A stretch of DNA of 33,464 nucleotides from a virus: the IMG/VR virus record IMGVR_UViG_3300047195_000411, positions 1 through 33,464 of that record; one strand, written 5' to 3'. This document shows, one piece after another, positions 1 through 8,200 of the stretch. Below the pieces are notes generated by a model. That model saw nothing but the letters and a program-made list of their open reading frames with translations. It made no database searches and had not been told where the DNA came from. Position 1 is the stretch's first letter. The number at the start of each line of letters is the position of its first letter. The position numbers and the translations under genes were made by a program.

Positions 1-2
1 AT

Positions 3-128
3 CTCAAGAAAAAAGAAGCCAAGAAAGAAGATGGCTCTGAGATGAATGATAAAGAAAAACGGAAAGCTGCTTTAGATAAAGCACGCAAGTACCAAGATCA
101 AAAACGCAAAGACAAAGAAAAGAAGTAG
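3..128 (+). CDS. 3' end of a Lys-rich protein, truncated by window start
   Basis: Only the last 41 codons are inside the window, ending at TAG 126..128. The visible tail is extremely rich in Lys, Glu, Asp and Arg and should be helical and highly charged. It lies 32 bases upstream of the large terminase gene, the usual position for a small terminase subunit or another packaging or DNA-binding protein, but no domain is visible and that role is only positional inference. An internal ATG exists at residue 14 of the visible part, so a short independent peptide cannot be excluded. Confidence 0.5.
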   Translation, partial: LKKKEAKKEDGSEMNDKEKRKAALDKARKYQDQKRKDKEKK

Positions 129-160
129 GATATTATTCAGTAGTAACCTGAATAGCTTCC

Positions 161-1687
161 GTGCCTTCTTATCAGCACCTTGCTTATCGTCGCAATGCGC
201 GTGCGGCGTCTAAGAACTTTAAGGTCAAGGCACCAATCAATCTTCATCTCCTGGAACGTGCCAGGGAAGATTTTGGGTATTTCTGTGAGTATGTAGCAGA
301 TAAACCTCCTGCTCAACACCATCAAAACTGGCATCGTCACTTTGTTACTGACGAAGACAGTAACTGTTTAATTAAAATTGCAGGTCCCAACGTAGACCTA
401 TTAGCCCCCCGTGGCTCAGCAAAAAGCACGGTCCTTGGTCTTTTAACAGCTTGGGCCATTGGCATCCATACAGAAGCTAAGCTTCCGCTACAGGTTCTTT
501 ACTTGTCATATACGGTTGATATTGCTCGTTCCAAGTCAGCAACCATTAAACGAATTATTGAAAGCAAACGATATCAAGAAGTTTTTCCAACAGTACGTCT
601 TCTTAAGAACGTTACTAGTAATGAGTACTGGTCTATTGATCATAAATTTGCTGGTATTGACGTAACCGGTGATGAACAATTTACGCTTTGCGCAGCGGGC
701 CTTAAAGGTTCGGTGACCTCCAAGCGTTCTCATTTGGTGATGATTGATGACGCTATCAAATCAGCTGCTGATATTGCAAATCCTGACATCAGGAAAATGA
801 TGCAGGACAACTGGAACGCCGTTATTGCACCAACGATGTTTGAAGGCGCCCGTGCAATCTGCCTTGGAACACGCTTCAGGCATGATGATATTCACGCAAC
901 AACTTTTAACGAGCAAAATAATTGGACACAGATTGTTCTTTCTGCAATTCAAAACAATCCTAAAACAGGAGATGAAGAATCCTACTGGCCAGAGATGTGG
1001 TCACTAGATTATCTAAAAGAAAAGAAACGACAAGCACCTATTGCTTTTTCGTTTCAATACATGAATCAAATTGTCAGACAAAATGAACTTTCATTGGCGC
1101 CAGAACTTATTGTTAAGGCAGAAATTTCAACGGAGTTTGATGCCTTGGGCATTGGTGTTGACTTGTCTGCAGGCATTAAAGAAAAGAATGACTACACAGT
1201 AATGATTCTTGGTGGTCGCATTGGTGACCGCATCCATATTATTGATTACAGACGGATCAGGGTCATGGGTAACCTAGAAAAACTTGATGCCATGAAAGAG
1301 CTTCTTAATGATTGGTCCATCCTTGGCTGTGATGAAGGCGGTAATTACTTCCCCACTTACTCCACGTGCGATATTTGGTCAGAAGCTGTCCAATACCAAG
1401 CATCTTTGGAAGCTGACTTTAAACGTGTTTGTTTAAATAACGAAGGTCTCTATAACTTGATCTGGCACCCAGTCAAAGGGTTCCGTGCAGACAAGCTGGC
1501 ACGATTCAGGGGAATCATGGGTATGTTTGAAGATCGGAAAATTATCTTTAACCGTTTCAGGAACTTCACAAATCTCTTCGAGGAACTCACGAATTTCGGC
1601 GTAAGTGGTCATGATGACTGTGTAGATGCGTTGGTTTGGTTGGTTACCGGATTAGCAAGAAAGGGGAATCTTCATCTTGATTACTAG
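161..1687 (+). CDS. terL: Terminase large subunit (packaging ATPase-nuclease)
   Basis: This is the motor that pumps DNA into the prohead and cuts the concatemer. The 508-residue length is normal for the family. The N-terminal ATPase shows a Walker A-like PRGSAKST at residues 83-90, a hydrophobic Walker B with acidic end, LVMIDD, at 192-197, and the coupling motif LGTRF at 235-239. The C-terminal RNase H-like nuclease shows GVDLS with D334, an acidic pair at D391/E392 and GHDDCVDAL with D486/D489. The start is GTG at 161: an in-frame TGA at 149..151 leaves no earlier choice, and there is no clear Shine-Dalgarno sequence. It opens the packaging and head cluster and is followed downstream by the portal. 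The function is secure; the subfamily is not assigned. Confidence 0.95.
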   Translation: MPSYQHLAYRRNARAASKNFKVKAPINLHLLERAREDFGYFCEYVADKPPAQHHQNWHRHFVTDEDSNCLIKIAGPNVDLLAPRGSAKSTVLGLLTAWAIGIHTEAKLPLQVLYLSYTVDIARSKSATIKRIIESKRYQEVFPTVRLLKNVTSNEYWSIDHKFAGIDVTGDEQFTLCAAGLKGSVTSKRSHLVMIDDAIKSAADIANPDIRKMMQDNWNAVIAPTMFEGARAICLGTRFRHDDIHATTFNEQNNWTQIVLSAIQNNPKTGDEESYWPEMWSLDYLKEKKRQAPIAFSFQYMNQIVRQNELSLAPELIVKAEISTEFDALGIGVDLSAGIKEKNDYTVMILGGRIGDRIHIIDYRRIRVMGNLEKLDAMKELLNDWSILGCDEGGNYFPTYSTCDIWSEAVQYQASLEADFKRVCLNNEGLYNLIWHPVKGFRADKLARFRGIMGMFEDRKIIFNRFRNFTNLFEELTNFGVSGHDDCVDALVWLVTGLARKGNLHLDY

Positions 1688-1717
1688 GTTTAAAATTAGA
1701 AGAAAGACTGCTTATCT

Positions 1718-2011
1718 GTGGGACCAGAATATTTAACAATTGCAATCACCGCAATTATATCAGCTGTCACAGGAGGTTCCTGGGTGGCAAACAAAATTCT
1801 AAGCCGCACGCACGAACGGCTGCAAACTCTTAATGCATCGTTACGTTCGCAAGAAAATCGAGTGGACTCACTGGAACAACAAATAAATCGAATGCCCTTG
1901 GAGTACGTTTTAAAAGTTGACTTTCTAAGAGAAATTCAAAATATGCACGATAATTTTCAGCAGATCAACAATAAGCTTGATAAGCTTATGGAAAAGCTTT
2001 TGGCCAAATGA
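1718..2011 (+). CDS. Small membrane protein with coiled coil, unknown function
   Basis: A 97-residue protein with GTG start. Residues about 4-24 form one hydrophobic segment (isoleucine/alanine rich, interrupted by TGGSW) that could be a membrane span. Residues about 30-95 are charged, with Leu and Ile at heptad-like spacing, so a long coiled coil is likely. The stop overlaps the next gene start by four bases (ATGA), indicating translational coupling. One span plus a coiled coil fits holin- or spanin-like proteins and also small virion proteins. No motif decides between these, and its location beside the terminase does not help. Recognised as a real gene from overlap, spacing and composition only. 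Confidence 0.72.
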   Translation: MGPEYLTIAITAIISAVTGGSWVANKILSRTHERLQTLNASLRSQENRVDSLEQQINRMPLEYVLKVDFLREIQNMHDNFQQINNKLDKLMEKLLAK

Positions 2012-2193
2012 GTAGCTACATTTTAGAAGTTCAAGAGGACGACAACGGAGATCAATATATAATTCTTCCAGATGAAATAATAGAAGATCTTGGTTGGCAA
2101 GAAGGAGATGTATTGAATTGGGACGTAAAAGGAGAAGGGATTATTTTGACTAAAGTTAATGATCCAGCTGGGTATGTGGTATTAGAGGAGTAA
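2008..2193 (+). CDS. AbrB/MazE-like swapped-hairpin DNA-binding protein
   Basis: A 61-residue protein whose pattern (QYIILPDEIIEDLGWQEGD, then LNWDVKGEGIILTKV) is the signature of the SpoVT/AbrB/MazE fold: a short strand with IxLPxEIxxxLGWxxGD, then a second hairpin. Proteins of this family dimerise by swapping hairpins and usually bind DNA as transition-state regulators or antitoxins. No toxin gene is adjacent: neighbours are a small membrane protein and a Gly/Pro-rich protein in the packaging block. That suggests a phage transcription regulator or a DNA-packaging accessory (inference). ATG overlaps the preceding stop as ATGA. Fold moderately sure; role unknown. Confidence 0.75.
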   Translation: MSSYILEVQEDDNGDQYIILPDEIIEDLGWQEGDVLNWDVKGEGIILTKVNDPAGYVVLEE

Positions 2194-2218
2194 AATAAAC
2201 ACATAAGAGAAAATAAAA

Positions 2219-2593
2219 ATGGCTGGTTTTTACGGCGGGTACTTAGGCAATGCAGGAGCAATGAATCCTGGTGGCGCTGCTCCTCAAGGTTTTGGTTTAC
2301 CTCAACCAGGCTCTATGGTAGCCGGTAGTCCCAGCTTCAATATCAACCAATCCGCTGGGCCGTTAGGTCAGCGTCCAGGGGAACAACTTAAGCGTTTATA
2401 CGAAGGTGGTACACAACAAAACCAACAACTCAATGATGAGTTACGCCGCCGTGGAATCATGCCAGGCAGCGGGCCACAATTACCATTAGCACAAAGCGCC
2501 CCAGGGATGAATCCCATGGGTAATGCAGGTTTTTACGCAGGTCCACAATATGGACAAATGCCTACAGGTTTCACAAATAAAACCGTATCCTGA
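2219..2593 (+). CDS. Gly/Pro/Gln-rich hypothetical protein
   Basis: A 124-residue protein dominated by Gly, Pro, Gln, Asn and Met with no predicted core except a short charged helix near residues 55-80 (RPGEQLKRLYEGG and ELRRRG). It resembles flexible linker or head-assembly accessory proteins of phages in composition but I recognise no family. A purine-rich stretch about 10 bases upstream of ATG serves as a weak ribosome site. Its stop overlaps the start of the next small gene (TGATG), which supports it being translated as part of the operon. Confidence 0.62.
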   Translation: MAGFYGGYLGNAGAMNPGGAAPQGFGLPQPGSMVAGSPSFNINQSAGPLGQRPGEQLKRLYEGGTQQNQQLNDELRRRGIMPGSGPQLPLAQSAPGMNPMGNAGFYAGPQYGQMPTGFTNKTVS

Positions 2594-2739
2594 TGAAAAC
2601 AAAAAAGCTAATTAAAAAAGCATTTAAAAAGCCGGAGCTTTTTAGTTCTGGTGAATTGATGTATTTTAATCTTTGGCTTTCTCAAAAGAAAAAAAAGAAA
2701 TCTGCTAAGATCAGTAAAGGTAAAAGGGAAAATAGTTAA
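2593..2739 (+). CDS. 48-residue Lys-rich peptide between two coupled genes
   Basis: A short gene whose ATG at 2593 overlaps the TGA of the previous gene and whose TAA at 2737..2739 overlaps the ATG of the portal gene (TAATG). Such double coupling is strong evidence for translation. The product has a basic amphipathic N-terminus, a central ELMYFNLWLSQ segment and a run of six basic residues (KKKKKS). It would bind nucleic acid or acidic surfaces, but no family is recognised. Translation of this gene may control portal synthesis by re-initiation. Confidence 0.68.
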   Translation: MKTKKLIKKAFKKPELFSSGELMYFNLWLSQKKKKKSAKISKGKRENS

Positions 2740-5096
2740 TGTCTGTCGATGCTAAGTCCCGGCTAAAAGATATTGTTGACTCTTATCTTGAAAAAGATGG
2801 GGGGTCTGCAATTGACACAGGGATCGTGGCATCCCACCTGGCACAGATGCGACTGTTTGGCATCCGTCAAGGTGTTGAGTTTTTTCCAGCGCAAGATAAT
2901 TTTGGAAATCAACGGAAAGACTTTATTGATCGTGTAATCAAATACAACCAACTTGATACACGCCTTGATTCCATCTGGGACTATTTCCTTTGCGATGGTC
3001 AAGGCTTGTTTTACATTCGTCCCACCAAAAACAACTATCGTCTTTATTATTTCCGTAAGCACGAGTATCGTACTTTCTACAATATTGACGGTGAGTTAGA
3101 TGAAGTTGTAATCATTTACAGCTATAAAGTCCGTCAAGGCATGGGCTTTCAGCAAGATATTGGAACCAGTGGTTTATCTGGTCCAGCAACAATGGGTGGT
3201 CAAGGTGTCAAACGTTATATCAGACTTTCAATTAAACGTAAAACAATTGAGGAAACTCACTCAGAAGGTGAGATTTCATTTGATACAAACTATCAGGCAG
3301 TACCAGGAAAAACCAAAACTTTTAAAAACACACTAGGTTTCATTCCTTGTGTTGAAATCTTTAATAATCCCAAAGGTTTTTCTACTGAAGGTGTTGGTGA
3401 ATTTGATGCATTAGCCAATCATATTTGCACGCATGATGAAATGGTTCGGACCATGCGTAAGAACGTTCAGTTCTTTGGTAATCCAACTCTGCTTTCGTCA
3501 CGCCCCAAGACTGACCTAATGGAATCAGGTAGTGATTCTGTTGTGCAACGTCCGTCTATTGCGGCCAACTCTGGATTTGGCAGCATGGGTTCATTAAGTC
3601 GTTCTACTTTTAAACAAGATCCAATTAGTCGCGGTGTTGACGGACAGATTCGTGTACCACGCGTCATCGCAAACCTGGAACCAAACGACCGAGTTGGTTA
3701 CATTGTTCCAGATGCAATTACTGGAGATCAAAATAGTTTTGCTCGCCAGTATCGGGAAGAAATCAGAACAGCGCTTGGCGGTGTTGATGAACTTTCAATT
3801 TCAGCTGGCGTAACCGCAACAGAGTACAAATCATTATTTGGTCGCGTATCAGCAACATCAAAGAAAAAAGCAAACGCAATTTATACCTACGGTATCTCCA
3901 GGTGTTTAGAACTGATTATTTATCAGGAAGAACGTTTGTTCCGTGAAACGTTAGCCGCAGCAGCAGGACTTGAAAAGCCCTTGGAACTACCTGAAACAGC
4001 AGGTCCACAAGATGTTGCTATGTACGAAGATGCAATGGCTGCATTTGAGGATCGTGTCAAACAATTGATGATGGCGTGTCTTAAGACCCAACAAATTCCG
4101 CCCGGTGTTTTAGGCCTTATCCCTGACGGTGACGTTACAATGTTGTGGCGTTGGTTGGGTCCTGTTTATGAGGACTCTACTCAAGACGTGCTAAACAACT
4201 CAATTGTTGTAAGAAACTTACAAGAATTAGGTGTTGATAGCATTGAAGCACTGAAATACCTCTTCCCGTCTAAGACGGATGAAGAAAGGGCCGGGATGCT
4301 ATCAGGCTTCCCATTCAGGATGGTGGGTGAACTACAGAATGCATATTCTCAGTTTGCTCGCCTTGTGGGGGGAATGATGCAGACCCCTCACCCGCAATCA
4401 CCGGATTTACCGATGGCTGCGGATCCGAGATTGGATTTAACTCCATATCTGTATCGCACTTTAGAAGCTCTACAAAAGGAGATGAGTTATGCAGGACGCT
4501 ACCGTCCAATCGATCCCACAGACGAGCCAAGCACCAGTGGCAGTGGCACCGAGCAGCTACGTGGTGGCAGCACCGCAAGCAGCCCCGGTCAACTACCAGG
4601 CAGCGCCCCAGGCTTATCAAGTGGGTACGAGTTACCCCCAAGCGGTACCTCAGGCAGCCCCCAGCTACCAATCAGCCCCTACTCAGTACGCCCCCCAATC
4701 CCAACCGGCGGTGGACTCGGCGGGGAATCCCTGGGAATCGGCGTTCAACAAGGTGGTGAACCTGCTGAGCGCACCAGTCCAATCCCCGTTCCAGGGTCAA
4801 CAGTCAGCTCCGACGACAGCGTATACCCCGGCCAACTACGGGTACAGCAACCCAGCTACGCAACAATCGGGTCAGCAGACCTCGCATCCCAGCCAGGCAT
4901 ACTCGCCCAGCTCTTCCCAAACCTCTTCGACTCCCTCCTTGGAGCAGCTCGCGGACCTGGTGGGAATGAGCCAGGAAAGCCGTCAGGTGATGGACGCGTT
5001 CGGGATCGAAGCTCCGGCAGTCCTGAACAACTACGCCCTGGAACTGGAAGGAATGCTGGACAGCGCCGTCCAGTGGGGAAACCGGGCCGCAAGTAA
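2739..5096 (+). CDS. Portal protein with a long overprinted C-terminal tail
   Basis: The portal forms the dodecameric gate through which DNA enters and leaves the head. Evidence: place between terminase and capsid genes, size of the globular part (about 583 residues, in the family range) and an alpha/beta N-terminal region with aromatic-rich strands (DYFLCDGQGLFYIRP and LYYFRKHEYRTFY), followed by helical stretches such as TRTMRK-like and ATSKKKANAIYTYGISRCLE that fit the stem and clip. From about residue 584 the sequence changes to Ser/Gly/Pro/Gln-rich and ends in an Arg/Lys-rich tail. That last 200-residue part lies in a different frame over the start of the next gene. No stop exists before 5094..5096, so the tail should be made unless there is a sequence error. 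Confidence 0.85.
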   Translation: MSVDAKSRLKDIVDSYLEKDGGSAIDTGIVASHLAQMRLFGIRQGVEFFPAQDNFGNQRKDFIDRVIKYNQLDTRLDSIWDYFLCDGQGLFYIRPTKNNYRLYYFRKHEYRTFYNIDGELDEVVIIYSYKVRQGMGFQQDIGTSGLSGPATMGGQGVKRYIRLSIKRKTIEETHSEGEISFDTNYQAVPGKTKTFKNTLGFIPCVEIFNNPKGFSTEGVGEFDALANHICTHDEMVRTMRKNVQFFGNPTLLSSRPKTDLMESGSDSVVQRPSIAANSGFGSMGSLSRSTFKQDPISRGVDGQIRVPRVIANLEPNDRVGYIVPDAITGDQNSFARQYREEIRTALGGVDELSISAGVTATEYKSLFGRVSATSKKKANAIYTYGISRCLELIIYQEERLFRETLAAAAGLEKPLELPETAGPQDVAMYEDAMAAFEDRVKQLMMACLKTQQIPPGVLGLIPDGDVTMLWRWLGPVYEDSTQDVLNNSIVVRNLQELGVDSIEALKYLFPSKTDEERAGMLSGFPFRMVGELQNAYSQFARLVGGMMQTPHPQSPDLPMAADPRLDLTPYLYRTLEALQKEMSYAGRYRPIDPTDEPSTSGSGTEQLRGGSTASSPGQLPGSAPGLSSGYELPPSGTSGSPQLPISPYSVRPPIPTGGGLGGESLGIGVQQGGEPAERTSPIPVPGSTVSSDDSVYPGQLRVQQPSYATIGSADLASQPGILAQLFPNLFDSLLGAARGPGGNEPGKPSGDGRVRDRSSGSPEQLRPGTGRNAGQRRPVGKPGRK
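4476..4483 (+). promoter_or_regulatory. Ribosome binding site inside the portal gene
   Basis: AAGGAGAT, a near-complete anti-16S match, lies 5 bases upstream of ATG 4489 inside the portal reading frame. It is one of the best ribosome sites in the window and is the main reason to accept an internal start for the overlapping scaffold-like gene. Confidence 0.8.
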
Positions 5097-5457
5097 CATC
5101 GAAGGTTACGCCAACTTTGCTGTTAACGAGCACCAGGAGAACCTGGCCTACAACGAAATTCTCACCAACCCCGATGTTCTCAGTGATTACACGCTGAAGT
5201 TCTTCGGTCCTGAAGGTCCGTACCCCGTGTACGAAAACGAAGCTCAGCTTGAGACTCGTGGTTATCCCACCGAGCAAATGCAAGCACCTGTCATGGGTCA
5301 GTTCCCTGCACCTCCTGCAGCTGCTGCTCCACAGATGCCCGAGAACTTCTGGGGCGGTTTCAACGAAACGATGGCACGTGATCCCCAGAATGCTTGGCGC
5401 ATGCTGAATCAAGCTCAGCCTGGCACCGTTGCAAACAAACTGTTTGTGATGGAGTAA
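4489..5457 (+). CDS. Probable scaffolding / head-assembly protein
   Basis: A 322-residue protein located between portal and capsid genes, the usual site of scaffolding proteins. Residues 1-145 are low complexity (Pro, Ala, Gln, Ser, Tyr); residues about 150-235 are helical and acidic (LEQLADLVGMSQESRQ, then ALELEGMLDSAVQWGNRA); the end again has Pro/Ala/Met-rich linkers and a helix with NAWRMLNQAQPGT. This helical core with disordered arms fits a scaffold, whose members share little sequence. It starts inside the portal gene with a strong ribosome site and overlaps it by 608 bases in the +1-type alternative frame; codons here look typical, with many G/C third positions. Role is positional inference. 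Confidence 0.72.
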   Translation: MQDATVQSIPQTSQAPVAVAPSSYVVAAPQAAPVNYQAAPQAYQVGTSYPQAVPQAAPSYQSAPTQYAPQSQPAVDSAGNPWESAFNKVVNLLSAPVQSPFQGQQSAPTTAYTPANYGYSNPATQQSGQQTSHPSQAYSPSSSQTSSTPSLEQLADLVGMSQESRQVMDAFGIEAPAVLNNYALELEGMLDSAVQWGNRAASNIEGYANFAVNEHQENLAYNEILTNPDVLSDYTLKFFGPEGPYPVYENEAQLETRGYPTEQMQAPVMGQFPAPPAAAAPQMPENFWGGFNETMARDPQNAWRMLNQAQPGTVANKLFVME

Positions 5458-5461
5458 GGAC

Positions 5462-6052
5462 ATGGCACGTGTTAAGCTTGCCTCCCTTGGTCAAACACGT
5501 CCCTTGCTTGCGTATGGAGTTCCCGCTGCTGCCGGTCTGGCAGTCGGCGGGGCTCTTGCTGCTCAAGGTGAAGATCCCGGTTCTGCCGCATTAGGTGGAA
5601 TTGCCGGTGCTCTTGGTGCCCGTGGTGCTTTAGGCGCTGCTCGTATGGCTGGTAAATATGCACCAGCCATTGCTGAAAAGATGCAAGGTGCGATTGCCCC
5701 AGCTGGTAAAGCTGTGCGGTCCGCTATGGAAGCCGCCCCTGAAGGTGGCCAACGTGCTGCAGCCCTTGGTGGAATGCGTAATGTTCTTGCAGGTGCTTAT
5801 CGCTCTGCCGGAAATGTTTCGCCCGGCCTTGTTCAAAAAACAGCTGCTGCCGCTGCTGTTCCTACTGCTGCAGCCCTTGCCGGTTTAGGTGGTGTTGCCG
5901 CTGGTGCTATTCCTGGTGCTTTAGGTATGCCTGGGTTTCAACAACAACAACAAGCTATGCAAATGCAAGAAGCAGTTGTAGATCCTGAATCGTATGGTTC
6001 AAGTAACTCCGCAGGCGCTCGTTACAAAACGCCAACCTTGCAGTACCTGTAA
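5462..6052 (+). CDS. Ala/Gly-rich hydrophobic virion-type protein
   Basis: A 196-residue protein starting 4 bases after the previous stop, with a GGAGTAAGG ribosome site. Alternating Ala/Gly/Leu-rich hydrophobic stretches (around residues 20-35, 40-62 and 130-158) and a Q-run from a CAA repeat near residue 160 are seen. The composition resembles small phage internal or ejected proteins that insert in membranes, or a head-associated minor protein. Position just before the capsid gene supports a virion role. No family recognised. Confidence 0.72.
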   Translation: MARVKLASLGQTRPLLAYGVPAAAGLAVGGALAAQGEDPGSAALGGIAGALGARGALGAARMAGKYAPAIAEKMQGAIAPAGKAVRSAMEAAPEGGQRAAALGGMRNVLAGAYRSAGNVSPGLVQKTAAAAAVPTAAALAGLGGVAAGAIPGALGMPGFQQQQQAMQMQEAVVDPESYGSSNSAGARYKTPTLQYL

Positions 6053-6157
6053 ACAAAAATTACGGACTGCTAAAATTTGTGTTAGATAAGACATATTGAT
6101 GTCTGAATCTTTCACCCGATAAAAAAAACTTCCTGAGACTCTGGAGGATAAACCAAA

Positions 6158-7318
6158 GTGTTTATTGATAACGATTTTCCAAAAATCCTAGGGGCCGAAC
6201 TCTATCGTCCCCACCCTGCATACATTGCTGAGATGGCAGTGGAGCCCGTGGTTGTCCACGACTTCACTCGTCAGCCTGGTCAAACCGTGCAGCTCGACCG
6301 CTATAAGTTCTGGGGAACCCCTGGTACCAAGGACAGCCGCGAGCGTATTTCTGATCAGACCATTGGTAGCGCCAACAGCCGTAACATCACCAAGGAGAAA
6401 GTCCTTGTGGTGCTTAAGGAATACACCGGTCCTGCAGACCCCGGCGATCCGACTCAGCCTTCGACTTTCAAGATTGCTCGCGAAACCCTGATCACTGCTC
6501 AGCGCATGCTGCTTGACAGCGGCAACCTGAACATGTTCCACCAGTCCATCGGTAGCCTCACGCTGCTGGATGACTATCGCCGGTGGCGTGACCGCGTCTT
6601 CATTGACGAACTTGCTAAAGCAGAAGCCAATGGTGTTGCTTCTACAACCCAAGGCGGTTACTACTTCCCTGGTGGTAAGGTCAAAGCCGCTAACGGTTCT
6701 ATTTCTTACACCAGCACTGAGTACACCGCTGATCTTCAGCAGTTTTCTGTTCGCACCGACCTTTTGACTGTTGTCAAGGACCTTCGCAAGCGTAACGTTC
6801 CCACTTACGCTGATGGTCTGTATCGTTGTATTTGCGATCCCACCTTCATGATGCACCTGCGTCGTGATCCTGACTTCCGTGAGATTGCTCGTTACGCTGG
6901 TAACCCTGGCCAAGGCATGTACATGGGTAACCCCATGATGCCTAATAACTCCAGCTTCTACATGGGTCCTCAAGCTGGTCAAGGTTATTTCCTTGCTGGC
7001 GAACCTGTTATGCCTACTGGCGTTCAGTTTGAAGGTGTGAAGTTCTTCGAATCGACCAACTTCCCCAACCGCACTATTAGCGCTACTTTTAACGCTAGCA
7101 CCTACGCTAACCAAGAAATTGCACAAGGTTATTTCTTTGGTCCTCAGGCAATCGGTGTTGGTATCGGTGGCCCTAACGCCCAGGTGCTCATCAACAATAA
7201 CGATGACTTCAGCCGCTTTATCATCTTGATTTGGCAGCTGTACGCAGGTTTTGAAATCTTGAACAAAGATTTTGTCACCACTGCATTTAGTTTCGTTTCT
7301 GATGACGGCGCTATTTGA
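6158..7318 (+). CDS. Major capsid protein (N4-gp56-like)
   Basis: The 386-residue protein has the size and position of a major capsid protein. Features that resemble the N4 gp56-type capsid family: an N-terminal segment leading to a strand-rich region with GQTVQLDRYKFWG, a central helix-rich part (ARETLITAQRMLLDSG), and the segment YADGLYRCICDPTFMMHLRR followed by a late GVQFEGVKFFESTNFP strand that resembles the P-domain. GTG start at 6158 has a strong GGAGG site at 6143..6147, and the gene follows a 105-base spacer, the second-largest non-coding gap in the window, which suits a strongly expressed gene. Capsid role is quite sure; exact family less so. Confidence 0.85.
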   Translation: MFIDNDFPKILGAELYRPHPAYIAEMAVEPVVVHDFTRQPGQTVQLDRYKFWGTPGTKDSRERISDQTIGSANSRNITKEKVLVVLKEYTGPADPGDPTQPSTFKIARETLITAQRMLLDSGNLNMFHQSIGSLTLLDDYRRWRDRVFIDELAKAEANGVASTTQGGYYFPGGKVKAANGSISYTSTEYTADLQQFSVRTDLLTVVKDLRKRNVPTYADGLYRCICDPTFMMHLRRDPDFREIARYAGNPGQGMYMGNPMMPNNSSFYMGPQAGQGYFLAGEPVMPTGVQFEGVKFFESTNFPNRTISATFNASTYANQEIAQGYFFGPQAIGVGIGGPNAQVLINNNDDFSRFIILIWQLYAGFEILNKDFVTTAFSFVSDDGAI

Positions 7319-7346
7319 TAATCAACAATAACTTTAGGAAAGATAA

Positions 7347-8159
7347 ATGACTTACCTGTCTTCTAAAAAGATTTATCCCGGTAACTGGGTAAATGCTTTA
7401 AACGGTTGGTACAAAAACATTGACGCTAACCCTGTCGATGGTACCGCCGACGCGACTAAAGGCGGCCCCACTTGCGTGCTGGCCATCCCCGGCTATCGTT
7501 ATTTCCAGCAACGTGGTTATGTCCCCGTTACCAACACTTCTGGTGCTGGTGTAGTTGCTTCTGCTTCGCTTATCGTTCCTTCGCCTTATCGCCAAGACGA
7601 TACTCGTACCGATATCACCGGCATGGTGATCTCTGGTAACACCACTAACACTGCTTATGTGTATCGCACCGCTATCTCCGTGGCTTCTGGCTGGGGTGAT
7701 GATCGTGTTGCTTCCGGTGTTTATGCCGCTACGGGTAACGTGATCTCCGTGGGCCGCGACAACGCTGGTAGCCCTGTTGCTGCCTCTGGTGTTGCAGAAG
7801 GTGTGTTCCAGGCAAACTTGGCTTCTACCACAGCTGGCATCCAAGCCGGTGAAATTTTCTTTGCTGGCGGCACCGCTGCCTATAGCACGGATCCTTTCAT
7901 CACCACTACTGGTGCTGCTGGTACGGTTCCTGGCCCTGGTACCGCATACTACCCTGTGCAGGCTTCTACCACCGTTAAGGTGTACTCGAAGGCAACCGCA
8001 AACTCCACTTCTACCACCAACGGTTTCTACATCTCCAGTGGCGACTCTGCTGCTGGCCGTACCGGTTACCTGGTTGTTGAAGTGTGCTATGTCCAACCCG
8101 ACGTTGCTCCTGGTTACGAAGATATCGATGCGTATCTTAATAACCGCACCGTCAGCTGA
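7347..8159 (+). CDS. Thr/Ser/Gly-rich virion protein, possibly decoration
   Basis: A 270-residue protein directly after the capsid gene, with AGGAAAG at 7336..7342 as ribosome site. After a short conserved-looking N-terminus (NWVNALNGWYKN) it is beta-rich with many Thr, Ser, Gly, Ala and Val and few charged residues. This fits a capsid decoration, cement or fibre-like subunit. Codon choice resembles that of the capsid gene (many C-ending codons), suggesting high expression. Function inferred from position and composition. Confidence 0.68.
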   Translation: MTYLSSKKIYPGNWVNALNGWYKNIDANPVDGTADATKGGPTCVLAIPGYRYFQQRGYVPVTNTSGAGVVASASLIVPSPYRQDDTRTDITGMVISGNTTNTAYVYRTAISVASGWGDDRVASGVYAATGNVISVGRDNAGSPVAASGVAEGVFQANLASTTAGIQAGEIFFAGGTAAYSTDPFITTTGAAGTVPGPGTAYYPVQASTTVKVYSKATANSTSTTNGFYISSGDSAAGRTGYLVVEVCYVQPDVAPGYEDIDAYLNNRTVS

Positions 8160-8200
8160 TTAAGCTAAACTGGGACCAGTGAATTATTTCCTGGTTCCAA

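Noticed and set aside
1982-2003. Palindrome with three AAGCTT sites
   Set aside because: It lies inside a coding region for KLDKLMEKLL, and repeated Lys-Leu codons explain it.
4804-5463. Long minus-strand open frame of 219 codons opposite the scaffold-like gene
   Set aside because: It mirrors a G/C-rich, low-complexity plus-strand gene with a strong ribosome site; product is Arg/Cys/His-rich with no domain and no ribosome site.
6089-6104. Six-base inverted repeat AGACAT/ATGTCT before the capsid gene
   Set aside because: Short stem, no T-tract, no promoter boxes at correct spacing; not enough to call a terminator or operator.
6188-7126. Minus-strand frame of 312 codons opposite the capsid gene
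   Set aside because: The capsid gene on the plus strand explains codon pattern; the antisense product has no recognisable domain.
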